Shown in pieces: positions 37,570 to 51,136 of a stretch of 60,297 bases of DNA; the stretch's first letter is position 1; each line of letters begins with the position of its first letter. The notes under the pieces were generated by a model. It had not been told where the DNA came from and ran no database searches. It was given only the letters and a program-made list of their open reading frames with translations. This stretch comes from Entrophospora sp. SA101 (taxonomy: Eukaryota > Glomeromycota > Glomeromycetes > Entrophosporales > Entrophosporaceae). The stretch covers positions 30,804 through 91,100 of the forward strand of contig CAUDNR010004267.1 of the NCBI GenBank assembly GCA_958430865.1, given 5' to 3'. The position numbers were made by a program, and so were the translations under genes.

Positions 37570-38675
37570 TTATTTCACTCTAGCTATACTATGTAACATT
37601 TCTTCTTTTGTAATTAGATGACATGTTTTTTCAATTAGACCCAATAAAGAATTGATATTATTTGACCAATCATTTAAAACTTGGTTTGGATCTTTAGGTT
37701 CCGCAAAAGAAACAATTCCAGCTGGTCGATCAATCTTTGCATAAATGGTTTTGGAAACCACAAGTTTTGATAAAAAGTCTTCAGTATCCTATTATTAATC
37801 AATCAAGCAATTTAATCAGTCAATTGATTCAATGATTTTTAAAATTTTCTAATATAAAATATATTTATTTACTTGATCATTAAGATCCAATAATTGAGAC
37901 AATCTTTTTGTTCTGATTCTTTTATAATATTTTGCTACAACACGTATATTCTATATATATATATATATAATATTAAATTAATAAACTTTATAACAATAAA
38001 AATAATGTAATCATTTTTCTATTTTACGTACATGTTCAATCACTCGTTTATGTAAGTCTTGCCAATGTTTTTCTCCATGTTCATCATTTTGCAAAAAGAC
38101 CGATGTTTGTCTCAATGCTGTACCATATGTTTCTTGGATCATAGACCATGGAATCAGTTCAGGTGTTATAAAATGCTTGGCAAGTTCACTTTTTTTTTTA
38201 ATTAAAAAAAAAATATATAATTAATCAATAAATTAATTTAAGAACAAGATTAAAAAATGATAATTTAATAATAAATTACTGGTGTAAAGCCAATTTGACA
38301 AGATTAGGATCTTTGTATATACGATTCAATAAATCGCTTTGCTCATTATCATATGGCGAAAGAATAATAAAATAAATTACATTTTCTAAAACCTATTAAT
38401 TAAAAAAAAATTTACTTTTTAATAAATAAATAAACCAATCAACCAATCACTGTACAAAAATTCATAAACTCACTCCTTTCCATTTAGATTCATCTTCCTT
38501 GATTGACGGTGTATCATATACATGTCTATAATATTTACAAACATTCAAATGTTGGTCTTCATGCAATGCATGTTGAATCATTAATTCATAATATCGAAGT
38601 TTCAAATCCTACAACATAAATATTAAATATTAAATATAATCTTCAAATACTAAAATGTTAAAAAAAATAATTGAA

Positions 38676-38706
<31 letters not shown>

Positions 38707-39788
38707 TACTTGTTGTTCAACATCTGCAAAAAACTTGGTGTTGATTTTCTTGCTAATAATTTGCATTCTTGTATAATCTTTCTTTGCCAAAGTTAATCGC
38801 ATTTGTTCTAAAATAAAATCTGTTTTTTCCCTTTTCTCCATTGATCCAAATGTTTCTACCTTATATATATCAAATAAATGTATATCAATTATAACTATAT
38901 AAACCATAAACCCCTCCCTCCTAAAAAAATAATAATTAAAAAACCTGCAATTCTTGTAAAATATCAGCAGCCTCATTAATTTTGCCGTCTTCCTCTCTGA
39001 TCTTGGATAATAAACGTGTCAATCTTGCACGTTCAACTTCTACATAAATCTATAGATATATATATACACACATACACATATGTATAAATAAATATAATAT
39101 GACAGTATTATTGTTTGAAACAAAATCAATTTAATCTACACATACTTTTCCTTCAGTAACTGTACGCAAAGTATCGATTAACTCTAGTTTTGTTGGTTTA
39201 TCTGGTGTATCATCAAGATAAGTCATGACTTCTTGAACCATTTTTGTGATTGCCTAAAATAATCGAATGAATTGAGATCAATTATTGGAGTGAATTCTCT
39301 TCTGATTCTTTCATTATTTCTTTTGTTGCTTGATAAAAAGGCATCTAATTTAATTAAAAAGAATATTTGTACCTGTTTCAATTGTCCATGCTTCTTTGAG
39401 AGTAATATTACATATTCATTTAATAATTTCCAGTCCCTTGCCTGATAACATAATTTAACAATGTGAACTAATACACGAGTAGAAGAAGCTAAATCAGCTG
39501 CCTAAATTTCAAAAAATTAAATTTTATAATAATTGAATGAAATAACTTTTTTTCCTCCAAAAATAATGAAAAGTAAATACCTGACGTGTTTGCTTTTCAA
39601 GTCCCAATAACTGTTCTAAAGCTTCTGAAAGAAGCCCTTGCTATATTGAATAAAATGTTAAATTAGATTTATTTTATTTAATTCAAATCTCATATATATA
39701 CCGTGGCCAATGTCTCAGTTTCTGGTAACTGTTTATCAACAAGTTGCGTAAAGTCTTGTTCAGGTTTCTCTAATTTTCCTTCAGACAT
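37570..39788 (-). CDS. RPN5: 26S proteasome regulatory subunit Rpn5 (PSMD12), PCI-domain lid protein
   Basis: Rpn5 is a lid subunit that brackets the deubiquitinase Rpn11. Eleven exons (minus): 39788-39702, 39640-39581, 39501-39373, 39253-39146, 39049-38945, 38859-38710, 38608-38474, 38392-38280, 38188-38032, 37950-37873, 37788-37570. They join in one frame to 446 residues, close to the yeast (445) and human (456) lengths. The N-terminal TPR-like helices read [20 protein letters not shown]; the middle has [17 protein letters not shown] and [20 protein letters not shown]. The PCI winged helix includes [20 protein letters not shown] then FLSKLVV and [13 protein letters not shown], the most conserved Rpn5 signature. 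The start is the first Met, giving [13 protein letters not shown]. Confidence 0.95.
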
Positions 39789-39830
39789 GTTTTTTTTTTT
39801 TCAAATCAAAAAATTTTTTTTTAATTTCGA

Positions 39831-39838
39831 TTACGTCA
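39831..39838 (-). promoter_or_regulatory. CRE/ATF-like octamer TGACGTAA upstream of RPN5
   Basis: Read on the minus strand this is TGACGTAA, 43 bp before the ATG, in the same orientation and nearly the same distance as the site at 592-599. Confidence 0.35.
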
Positions 39839-40227
39839 TTCAGTAGGACAACTTTATAAACTAAAAAATATAATATTAATATGTAAATCTAAAATATAAT
39901 TATGTATATTCTCATTGCCATCGTTATAGCAATACAAAAAAAAATCTTACATTTTTTGAGGAAGCAACCAAAAAAACCATAAAAAGTAAAAAATTAACAT
40001 AATTACTATATAACAACGTTATTGATAACAAATATCAATCAACTCAACTCTATCTTATTATGATGTTTTAATGAATAATCTATTGAACAAAACTTTAATA
40101 CTATTGAAAACACGTTCAAAAAGAAAAAATTTATTTTTTTAACATTTTTAACCTGATCCATCAAGACTTTTTTCAGATATCAAAAGAAAGGAATAACAAT
40201 GTTATCGATTGGGAAAATGATAATGAT

Positions 40228-40795
40228 TAGAGATGTTAATCGGTCCTTGACCGTCCGCTCTGGTCCTGGTACGGGAAGTCCTATCTTGAGACCAGTCCAG
40301 ACTGGACTTATAGTCGATTTTGAGTTAACTTTTTGCTACACTCGTCGATTAATTGCAAGCTTTTATATATACAATGCTCGTCAAATAAGTTATTTTACGA
40401 AATCCTGCTTATTGCCTCTTTCTTGTACCTAGAAAGCTTTGGTGAATTTGCAAGCACAATTTATCGTACAAATAACAACAAATTATAATAAATAAAGATG
40501 TCCCTTTTACAAAGCAACAAAGGTTTCTATAGAGTTCCTATGTTATTACTTTAGTTTTTGCTTTTCATTGCCGATTAAAATCAGCTGTATGTTTACAACA
40601 ATTACTTTAACACAATACAATATGTAATAACGATAACTGTTAGCTCTTTGTATAGACGGCCGATCAGTAATAACTGTTAACGCTTAATAATTTTTCCAAT
40701 GAGTCTTAACACCATATATTTACACTTAAACAATCAAACACGTTTACAAAAAGTTAAAAAAATCAAAATCAAAAATATTAATATTAACATCTCTA
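40228..40795. mobile_element. 568-bp hAT-type non-autonomous element
   Basis: TAGAGATGTTAAT at the left is matched by ATTAACATCTCTA at the right. Flanks ATAATGAT (40220-40227) and ATAATGAA (40796-40803) match 7 of 8, as an 8-bp target duplication. The sub-terminal CGGTCC/GGACCG-like motifs resemble those near position 200-260. The ORF at 40199-40432 crosses the end and is not a gene. Confidence 0.7.
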
Positions 40796-40845
40796 ATAAT
40801 GAAGACCTAACAAAATAAGGATCTTAACAATAACAATAAGCAAAA

Positions 40846-41013
40846 TTACGTTACAATCCCAATTCTTTTTTTTTTTTCCAACAATGCGTCTAACGCAAAA
40901 ATCAGAGCCCTCTTTCTTTCTACACCTTTGATATACTTTGCGACACGAATGGCATATGATAAAAGCGTGTTGTCTTTGCGATTCTTATCTTTTTGTGGTT
41001 GTGAATTTGTTGG
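40846..41013 (-). pseudogene. Partial second copy of the candidate histone-fold first exon
   Basis: Reverse-complemented, 41013-40937 is identical for 77 nt to 30788-30864, then diverges. It continues in frame as KYIKGVERKRALIFALDALL and stops at 40846. GVERKRALIFALDALL has the spacing of H2B helix 2 (GI-SKAM-I--SFVNDI). Upstream is lost in the gap. An ORF that seems to continue across the gap to 41100 is an artefact: position 1-3 of the first copy gives TAA there. Confidence 0.4.
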
Positions 41014-41023
41014 NNNNNNNNNN
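41014..41023. other. Assembly gap of 10 N
   Basis: Ten N separate the two halves. The sequence after it (41024 onward) equals window position 2 onward, so both contigs begin at the same base. The number 10 looks like a fixed placeholder. Confidence 0.99.
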
Positions 41024-41655
41024 TATAGATTAATTTGGTATAAATTTCTCATTTTTGAATCTGGGAGCTCTAACCCGTGTTTTCCTAGAACAGTCCCCAT
41101 ATGTTCTTTTTTTTTTTTGAATATATTAATAATTCGGTATTGAGTAATGATAATAAAATAATATTTTTAACAAATAAAATTGAAATAAATGCTTTATGAT
41201 AAAAAAAATTCAACATTTAAATGGTCTTTGATACCTAAGACCAGACCGACTCGGTCCATGGTTCAGACTGTTAACATCCCTATTTATATATGTAATTTTT
41301 TTATTATCTAACAACTCTTTAATCATTAAATAAATATTTCGATGCTCCGAATGAATATTAGAGTTTCGAATTATTCGTTTTTTAGTTTTATTCGTTTTAT
41401 TCGAATTATTAGTTATTTATTTTATTCGGATTATTCTTTTATTATTCGTTTTATTCAAATAAACTTTCAATGTAATAGTAACGACAAATGCTTGAGTCAT
41501 GTGATTTTATAATATCGTGACACTCAAAGAACATCATCGCTATTACTATTTTTGGATTGCGCGCGGCGCAGCAATTGATGCCTTTTAGCTAAATTGTATT
41601 ACAATGTTGACGATGACGTAATTTTTATCTTTGAAAAATAATAATAAAGAAAATA

Positions 41656-43605
41656 ATGATCACGCAAATGTCAAAAAAAGAACAGTACTCTCATTTACAA
41701 ACACAACTTGAAGCGCAAAGTTCTTTGTGTCATACTATTGCAGCTCATTATTTAAAATCTGGAAATAAAAAACAAGCTGCTCTTTATCTTCGATATAAAA
41801 ATTCTTTTAAAGCAGATTTAAACTCGTTGGTTTCATATAGTAACCACGATAAAGATGTCCCTGCTTTTCATTATCAAGAAGTTAGTTATGAGATAGAAAA
41901 CATTTTCCCGGAATTGGCTGCAAATGATATGGAAATTTGCATTGAAAGAGCTTGGAATTTAGGAAATAAGGAAGTAAATGGTAATGATGTTGTTGCTTAT
42001 GTCAATTGGAATGTCGCATGGCCACCAGAAGGTAGTCCTGGAGCGGGAAGTGGGAAGGGTGATACCTCTACTTCTGATCGTGGAATGAATCCAGGTATGA
42101 TAATTGCACTATATTAAATAATCTATCATTAAATTTCTTTTAAAAACATTAATACATATACATATATATAATACTCAAGAATTTAACTTTAAAAAAAGAA
42201 TCGATATCGTTCGTTCAAGACCATTTCAAAGATATTTGGAACGAAAAAAAGCAACATTTGAAGTATTTCATTACAAAGGCTTCTTACGAAAATCAATTTC
42301 GCTTGGAAAAGCAACTATTAAATTGGATACATTACTTAAAAAATCTGAAATACATGATGTACTTGAGGTTGAATTCTAATATATAAGTTAATGTTTTAAC
42401 ATTTAATTGACGATACAAACTTTTTGAAATAATAGTATTAAGTTTTTTTATTAAAATACTTCAGCTTGTGGATCACGTTCGTAAACCTACAGGTGGAAAG
42501 CTTGAAATACGTATACGTCTCAGAACACCGTATTCTCAATCTGAAATTATAACAAAAACTGAAAAATGGCTCATAATTGATGAGTTTAACAAAGATTTCA
42601 CAAGTTTAACATCTTCATCTATATCTACTACATCTTCATCACCAGCAAAATCTTCTTCCTCATCAGCAGTGACAGCAACAGCAGCAACAGTTAATGCAAC
42701 ACCTGTCAACCCAACTTTTAGTGTTTCATCACAATCACAATTGGAAACAAAAGATTTAACAACAGCGACGACAGAAACAACAACAAGTAGTTCTACAGAA
42801 AGCCAACAACAAAAAAATTTTATTGAATCAGATTCAGTTACATCCCCCCCAAAAAAACCAACGACGTCATCATCATCACCGCCTCCTGCATCTGTGGCGA
42901 GTTCTTCAAAAACAAAAGAACAAAATGTCTCCCAATCTCTCATCACAAGTAATACTGAAGCTATTAGTAATACTGAAAATATTAAAATTGAAGCAACTGC
43001 TAAAACTTCCGCAGTCACTGATGCTAATTTACAACAAAAAGCAACAACCATCGAAAAACAAGCACCTTCAACAACACCACAAAAATCAAATCGTGTTACT
43101 CAAATATCAGATACAGGAAAGGATGAGTTAGAACAAGCAGAAGAACAACTTAATAGGCAATTTTTTTATTTCTTTCTAATAATTAAAACAAAAAAAATTT
43201 TATGATACTAAAGGAACACATTCTTTCTCTTTCTTTTACTATTTTAGTGTTGAAAATATTGCGTCTAATCTAGTTCTTCAAAATGAGATTGAACTTATCA
43301 CCAATCAGATAACTACATTGGAAGCACAAAGGAAACCAATACCAGAGGATTTGTTAGATAGGCAAAATGAATTAGAAATCAAAATGAATTTATTGTTAAT
43401 ATCTGTACAAACAAATGAATTAACCATGGCTGAATATATTGAAAGAGTAAAAGCAAGTATTGTTAATTGCAAGAAATTAGCATTGTTTTTTAAAAAAGCA
43501 GGTAAATTGGATGAAGCAAAGAAAGCATTGAGGAGAAGTAAAATTATGGAGGATGAAGTTAAAGAAGTGGAAGAAGCTATTAAAAATGGTGCCTTGGAGA
43601 TGTGA
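41656..43605 (+). CDS. CC2D1/Lgd-like C2-domain protein, intact copy
   Basis: Second copy of the gene at 634-2584. Exons 41656-42094, 42180-42367, 42465-43156 and 43248-43605 join to 558 residues without interruption, because the C run at 42844-42850 has seven C. This is the better gene model. Linker Ser/Thr/Ala-rich region: about residues 245-420. Intron 3 (43157-43247) begins GC (AG|GCAATT) and ends TTTTAG; using it joins NRQ to N-S-V-E-N-I in frame, while reading on stops at 43205. Domain order and role as for the first copy. Confidence 0.85.
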
Positions 43606-44060
43606 TAAATTATTTATTTACATTTCATGTTTCCCAAAAAAAAGAAACAAACAATTTCACTAAAAATGAATTGATCGGATTTATTTTTATTATCATTATT
43701 TATACATAAATTTTTTTTAAAAATTAAACATCTATTTAAATAATGTAATTGATTTCTAAAGGTGTATTATATATATAATTGATTGAAAAGATGTCTTTTT
43801 TTTTTGAAAAATAAATATTTTAATGCGTTTGTATGACGTGTATATGATGTTGGATGCATGTAATGATTTTATAATAATAATATATGTTAGTGTTATAAAA
43901 ACACAAAACGATAAATATATTTATAATAAAATGATTATAATAATTAGGTATGTTTGTAAAAATATGTAGTAAAAAAAAGGTGAGATTTCTTGCGCGTAAA
44001 GTGTATGCAAAAAAATTAATTACAACAACAAAAGGTTCATCACTTTCACCTCTATTTTCG

Positions 44061-47000
44061 TTATTTAGTTGTTACATTTTTGTTATCAAGTTTCAATATG
44101 CTTCTTATTACATTACTTAGAATTGCAAAATTTACAGGTTTGCTGACATAATCTGTAAATCCTACTTTTAAGCATCTTGAAACAACATCGGACATTACAT
44201 TTGCTGACAATGCTATTATTGGGATTGGTGTGTCGTCATCTAAATCTTTTAAATTTTCAGCTTCCCATTTTCTAATCTCGATCGTTGTTTCATAACCATC
44301 TATTTATTATTTATTAATAAATAGAGTTAAAATTATGCAATTATTTTAATCACATGATCTATTTATACGTACCTTTTTTGGGCATAAACAGATCACACTT
44401 TTTAAATAAACAATATATTAAAATTGAATTAATAAAAACCCACATAACAACAATATAATTGAGATATAAAACAAAATTAAAATTTCTTACCAAAATAAAA
44501 GAAAAATAATTATGAGGATGCGAAAAAAATTGTTCTAAACATTGATCACCATTAACAGCTACAGTTACTTCTAATCCTACCTTTGTAAGATATTTTGTTA
44601 TAACTATTAAAAAAATAAATAAATTATAAATAAATAAGAAAATAAATGTGATAATTGAAAAATCTTAATGTTTGAATGTTTGGATGAAGAAAACAACCTT
44701 TTTGATTTACAAAATTGTCTTCTACCAATAAAACTTTATATCCTCGATCGCCAACATCTTCAGCCATTCTTTGAAAAACTTCTTTTTGACTAGCAACAAC
44801 CTTATGTGTGTTTCTTCTCTTCAAGAAACTATCTCTGAAAGTGGTCGTATCATCAAACAACCCCTCCATTTTACTCCTGTTCAATGGCTTGAAAATAAAA
44901 TCAACATGTTCTGGAAATTCACCTTGTGCCCCTTCAACTATACCAGCACGTTGTATCTGTGTAGTTAAGATCACAGTCGCTGTTAGTGATAAGTGATTTG
45001 AATGTTTGATGGTTGATGCAAGTGAGATCACGTGTGATTGTGAAACTAAATTTATCAAAATGTGCGAATAAAATTTTAAATTGCTGATTTTTTCATAAGC
45101 TTCGGCGTAATCATTAGCAATGTCAATCTCGGGTACAGGTGTTTTTGGAAGAATCGAACAAACATAATGAACTATGGCTTTACGAGAATTTGATAAGTCG
45201 GCAACAATAAGCACACATTTAGTACGAGGTAAATCAATTGTTGTTGGCTTAACAAGCTTTAATGCATTCGATGATGTTAATGGAGCAACGGTGGTAAAAT
45301 CATTATTATTAGTAGTAGTACAATTAGTATTATCGGCCATATTTATAGGCAATGCAATATTATTTTTAGGAATTTGTATTAATGGCGATGATGAATTAGA
45401 TGGTATTATATTCTTTCCTATTCCACGATTATTACAACCATTAACGATATTATTAAATGATGGTAAAGAATTTCCTGATGAGGGTGGCGTAATTATGCTG
45501 TCCGAACTATGTTTAGATGAGACTTGGACTGAAACCTTACTACAGCGGAAAAATGGTGAATTTGATACTTCGGATGTTGGGGTTTGTGGACGTGGCATGG
45601 TCGAGTCAGGTGGTATTGTAAATTTTGCAGTAAAGTAAAAGGCTGAGCCAACACCCTTTTGACTCTTACAGTATAATTTGCCGCCATGTAACTCAACAAG
45701 TTGCATCGATATCACTAAACCTAATCCACTACCATCATGTTTTCGAGTTGACGAAGTATCAACTTGCGAAAATGGTTTAAACATAACTGCTTCTGCCATA
45801 GCATCAAAACCCTCGCCAGTATCAATAACTTCGAACAATAACATCACTTCATTTTTACCATCATCGGTTTTTGAAAACGACTCTACTGAACATCTAGAAA
45901 AAACTTCGCCTTTTGATGTAAATTTGATCGCGTTCTATTGATTCATTTAAAATAAATTTTTTTTTTAATTTTCGATAAAAAAAACAATCATCAACTCAAT
46001 AATAAATATGTAATATTGAATACATACGCCAATAATATTCAATAATACTTGACGTAATCTTATTCTATCACCGCAAACAACCTCAGGAACATTCTCTTCA
46101 ACAATAAAGCTCAACTCCAATCCCTTTTGAATTGCCAACGTAGAAAGCAACTCATTGGTATCATCGATCATATCACGAACTAAAAAAGGTTCCATCTCCA
46201 ATTTCATCATCCCTGCTTCCACCTTACTCAAATCCAATATATCATTTATCACTAATAATAAAGCGTCTGCTGATTGTTGTATGGTATGTGCATAATCCAT
46301 TTGTTCTGTTGTTAAATTGGTTGCCAGCATAAAATTTATCATGCCAGTAATACCTATAAGTGGTGTTCGAATTTCTTGATTTTTTTGTAAATTAAAAATT
46401 TTTTTGATAATTAATTAAATATAAATTAGTTATTTGCAATTATTTTTATTATACCTATATAGAATATTTACCGTGAGACATATTAGACAAGAATTGAGTT
46501 TTGCTTTCAGTTGATTTTTTAGCTGCATCATGAGCTTCTTGAAGTTTCTGTTCAACCAATTTATGATCATTGATGTCAGTACAAGTGCCAAACCATATTC
46601 TACCTTGTTCGGATACTTCTACACTAATACACTTAACCAAAAACCATCTGTATTCACCTTCTGCGTTCATCAAGCGAACTTCAGTGGTGTATGAAAGACC
46701 AATCTCATCTAGTGCATCCTTCACCTCTGGCAAACAACAATGCACTCTATCCTCTGGAAAAACATGTGACAGAAATCCTAGATTCTTTGCCTGTTCATCT
46801 GTCTGACCAGAATAAGCAATCCATTTCTTATTGACATAATTGATACCTTCTTTAGGTGTTGCAGTGAAAACTATTTGTGGTATAGCATCAGCCAACAAAC
46901 GATACTTTTTCTCATTAGCCTCGATGTGTATCTGACGACTTTGTAGTTTCTCGGATAATTTTTGATCGTGCACATCGGTACAAGTTCCAAACCAACGAAT

Positions 47001-47574
47001 GTTGACACCTCTAGCATCTCTTAACGGACCAGCACGACCCAAGAACCAGCGATACTGTCCATCGAATCTACGTATACGATACTCGGCACTAGAGCCTTCA
47101 CCTCTTGAAAATGTTCTATTCCACATTTCCCATACCGACGATCTATCGTCTTGATGTACCACCTCTATCCAACCATGACCTAGCAAACTATCGATACGCT
47201 TACCAGTATATTTCAACAGTCGCATATTAACCCATGTACAATCACCTGTTCCAGGTGTAAGAGTATAAACAACATTTGGCGTCAGATCAACAATCATACG
47301 AAGCATCTTTGTGTTAGGTATTATTAAATGTGGGATCTTATTATTTTTATTAGATGACGATGGTGACGATGAATATTTTATATTACTGCTATTACAACGT
47401 TTGTTATTATTCTTGTTGTTATTGTCATTGTTGTGATTGACGTCGTCACAGCATGTTATAGATGAGTCCTTACCATCACAATCTTTATTAATATTTTTAT
47501 TTTTTGTGGCAAAATTTGCGTCCGAGAAATTTCTTGAGGAACTACGTCTCCTACGTTTTTTATTGCATTTATAA
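44061..47574 (-). CDS. Hybrid histidine kinase, 5'-truncated copy
   Basis: Direct copy of the 3' part of the kinase at 3040-9435. Exons: 44299-44061, 44397-44373, 44603-44491, 45934-44698, 46374-46028 and 46472 up to the junction at 47574. The N-terminal Asn/Gln region and GAF-like part are missing; PAS1, PAS2, kinase core and both receivers remain. In-frame Met 47306 would start directly at PAS1, but no promoter is implied. It is cut by a rearrangement join, not by ordinary decay. Confidence 0.85.
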
Positions 47575-49725
47575 AATGTAGATTTAAATATAAATATAAA
47601 TGCAAATTATATATTATAATTAATAATAATGTTATTATTATTACTGGTACTAAAATAAAAAAAACTATTTACTTGTATAAATGATCACCGTATTTTTTAA
47701 AAATTTCTGAAATACTGGTATCGTCATATTTTTGACTATGTGCAAGATTAATGGCTAATAAATACAAGTTTTTTTTGAATAATATTTCCAATTTAGTTGG
47801 AGTATCTTTTTCTTCAAGACGGAACAACTAAATAAATAATAATTACAACTATAATTATAATTATTTTGTTTAAAAATTAAAAATTAAAAATTAAAAATAA
47901 CAAAAAACCTTTGAATCCATTCCAAGGATATAAATACCGCCCCACTCACAAGTAATTGTTCTGACACCATATGAAAAAGTTCCCATGTATGCAATAACTT
48001 TATTTGCAGTGTCAAAGATAGTTACTTTTGTTAATTCATAAAGCGTTGAAGATGATTGTTGCTGCTGCTGGTGATGTTGAGAACTTCCTGGGAGTATTGA
48101 TAAAGCCGATCGTGTGGTAGTTGTAAGTCTGGTTGGTTGAGAAACTGGAGGTGCAACGATTATCAAATATGATTTGAACCAAGTAACTGATGTTTTGACA
48201 CCTATATATTTATTTATGTACGTTATAAATTTATTTATGTATGTTTCATATATATATATCTTTATGTAGATATTAATCAAATCATCGATTTACCATCATA
48301 AGCAAAACAAGATCCACGTCCATCAGGTCCATAGAAATAAATTGCCTAAAAATTTTTTTTGCAAATACAAGTATGAAATATTAATCATATATAAAAAACG
48401 CACATAAAATAAAATCCATTTGAGATATAATTTACCTCATCTTTAGCAACAACCATTTCATGTGTGGTATCGCTCATTACAGCACAATTTAAACCACAGC
48501 CTTGATCATCAAGAATAGTCTAAAATAAGGGAATAATAATGATAATATCATTATTATTAAAATATCTTCAAATTATCAAATTAACTAATTAATAATAATA
48601 AAAAGCAAGGCATACAGGTGGTAATTTACTGGTTGTTACATAAGTTAGAATCTTATTTGTAGTAACAATGAATAAAATAATTGATTTCCAATGTTCTCTA
48701 AACCCAAGCCCTGTTAATATCAAAGAAATAAAAATACTTGCACAATTAATAAGTAATTAATTATTATTATTATAGTTATTATTATTATTATTATTTATTA
48801 CCTGTGACAGGTTCTTCACTTTCATGTATTACTTTTTGTCTTGTATGACGATCTCTATACAAATCACCTTTAATCAACACAACCACACCATTGGCCAAAC
48901 CAACAGCAATTTGACCCAGATTATCTAGTACAGCAAACGTTGATACAGGAAAAGGTTTACCACCATGATTAACTTTAATTGTTCGTTGACATGCAGGAGT
49001 TCCTTTAGATTTATCTTGCTTGTCAAGATCCCATATTTTAATAGCAGGAGGATCATCATCCTAATTAATTAAATTAATATTTAAAGTGGTTAGATTGATT
49101 TGCCACTGTTGTCATATAATATGAGGAAACATTTGCGACACATACGCCAATTGTTACTAAGATATTCTTTTGTTTAATTTGTTTCATATGTGTGATTCTT
49201 CCTCCATCATATGCTAAGAAAGATTGTACATTAAATGATTTGTCTACAACATGTACATATCCTGAAGAGTGTAATTATTATAATAATAATTGGATATGAA
49301 TATTCCTGTCAAATTAAAGATATTATTTATTTAAATTGAAAATTTGAATTGAATTCAAATGATGACGATTTAAGGATATCAGCTAAAATAATGTTTCCAC
49401 GACCACTAGTGCTCGATGTAATATCTGGTTTCTGTGTTTTTAAAAAGGCAGCAAATAATAGACTTGAGACTTTGTAAAGTTAGAAGAAATTGATAAGGTT
49501 TAATATAATGATTACTTGAAAAATAGCAGGAGTTGCATTTGTATTGTTTGGATCTTTAATTTGCTGAACATCAAAAAAATTGAATTCTCTCCTAATTAAT
49601 AATAATAATAAATAAAATAATTATGCATGAATACGAATATAATACTGAAGTTGTTTATTTATTTACATGGCTCTGTTAATCTATATTACATACCACTGTT
49701 TTGAAGAAGAAATGGAAGAAGACAT
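47568..49725 (-). CDS. VPS11: VPS11, 3'-truncated inverted copy (exons 1-10)
   Basis: Inverted copy of 13354-15511: exon 1 49725-49694 through exon 10 47827-47673. It covers the beta-propeller only. The break is at the base before the exon-11 acceptor AG finishes, so the solenoid and RING are lost. The AT-AC intron recurs at 49379-49271. Confidence 0.9.
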
Positions 49726-50108
49726 TTTGTTAATCGTAAAAAAAAAAGAAAGGAATTGAATTTAATCACATGAACACACATATTTATATAGAAATATATC
49801 CATCACACATAAAAATTTGATGATGGATGTTTTAACAAGTAAAATGGTCGAAACATTAAGAAAACATTTCATGTTCTGCACGATTCACACAAATTTCTTA
49901 AAAATTGAGCTCTTTTTGATTCATCTTTTAATTTTACTTAATCTAGAATGATGACTTTTTGAGTTTAACGGTAGATACATGTGGTTTCTTGCTTTTTTTA
50001 CTTTTGTGTTCAAAAAATAACTTTTTAATAAACCTCCTTCTTGTTTCCTATATAAATAAACACTTTATATTTTTAATTTTTTAGAATAATAAAATAATTT
50101 CTATCGAA

Positions 50109-51101
50109 ATGAATGAAATGCAAAACATTCGTAACAACAGCGATAACAACAATAACAACAACAATACACCAGGACTTAGATCAGCATCCGAAGTTCTTGA
50201 AGATTATATAGATTGTAAGTTGTTGTTATTATTATTATAACGTATATATACATTCACACTACATTTTATAATGATCCCGATTTTTTTTCTTTCTTTTCTA
50301 AAGCTGTATATAATTTACCTTCGGAAATTACACACCATTTAAATGAATTAAGAACTCTAGACGTACAATGTGAACGTAATATATAAATATATTTATATAA
50401 TAATAATGTGTGAATGGAATGTTTGAAATTATTATTATGTTAAATAATTATGATGATGATAATTTATTAAATTTTTTTTTCAAATAAAATAAACAAACAG
50501 GCTTTATAAAAAAATATAAAAAAAGTAAAAAAAATTATTTTGATTATTTGGAAAAAACTAATCAAATCGGTGAAGAAAAATCGAGGCTTTTAAAAGGCTT
50601 AGTAGAGGCATTTATTTACTCTTTTTTTTTTTTTTATGGTTATTATTCGAAAAAAATTTACATATAAAATGTAATAATATCAACCAATCCCTGATCTTGT
50701 TACAACACGTAAATTTCAAAAAACTCATAAAGATATTGTTATCATTAGCAAGCATTAGACCAAGCAACTAAAATACAAGATGAAAAATTAGCATTAATTG
50801 ACAAAGTAGAAGATTTGGTAGTGATAGTTTGTTATTAAAGTATTTACGATAATATATATATATATATATATTTGTATTTATATTTATTTGTATTTCCAGA
50901 TTTCTAGACATGCTCAACGATTTGATAATGAATTATCCAGGAATGATATAACTTTAGGTATTTGATATAAAACACATTTACAACTGTTAATTTTTAATTA
51001 TTCTATGACATTAATTCATTTTCCTTCTTTATTTGATAATAATGATTATTGATATTTAAAAGGGTAAATCAATATTATTATTATTCAAGTTCATTGTTGT
51101 T

Positions 51102-51136
<35 letters not shown>

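Larger units (their letters stand above)
41024..47574 (+). repeat. Direct copy of positions 2-6553
   Basis: Every gene and intron boundary recurs at offset +41022, changing to +41021 after the C8/C7 indel at 1822/42844. The copy ends at 47574, where TTTATAA joins the inverted copy. Confidence 0.97.

Noticed and set aside
40846..41100. Minus-strand ORF running through the N gap
   Set aside because: The first copy shows TAA at positions 3-1, exactly where N hides the last base, so the right part is a separate short end.
42536..43051. 171-codon minus-strand ORF
   Set aside because: Antisense shadow of the Ser/Thr/Ala-rich linker of the CC2D1-like gene; repetitive codons keep both strands open.
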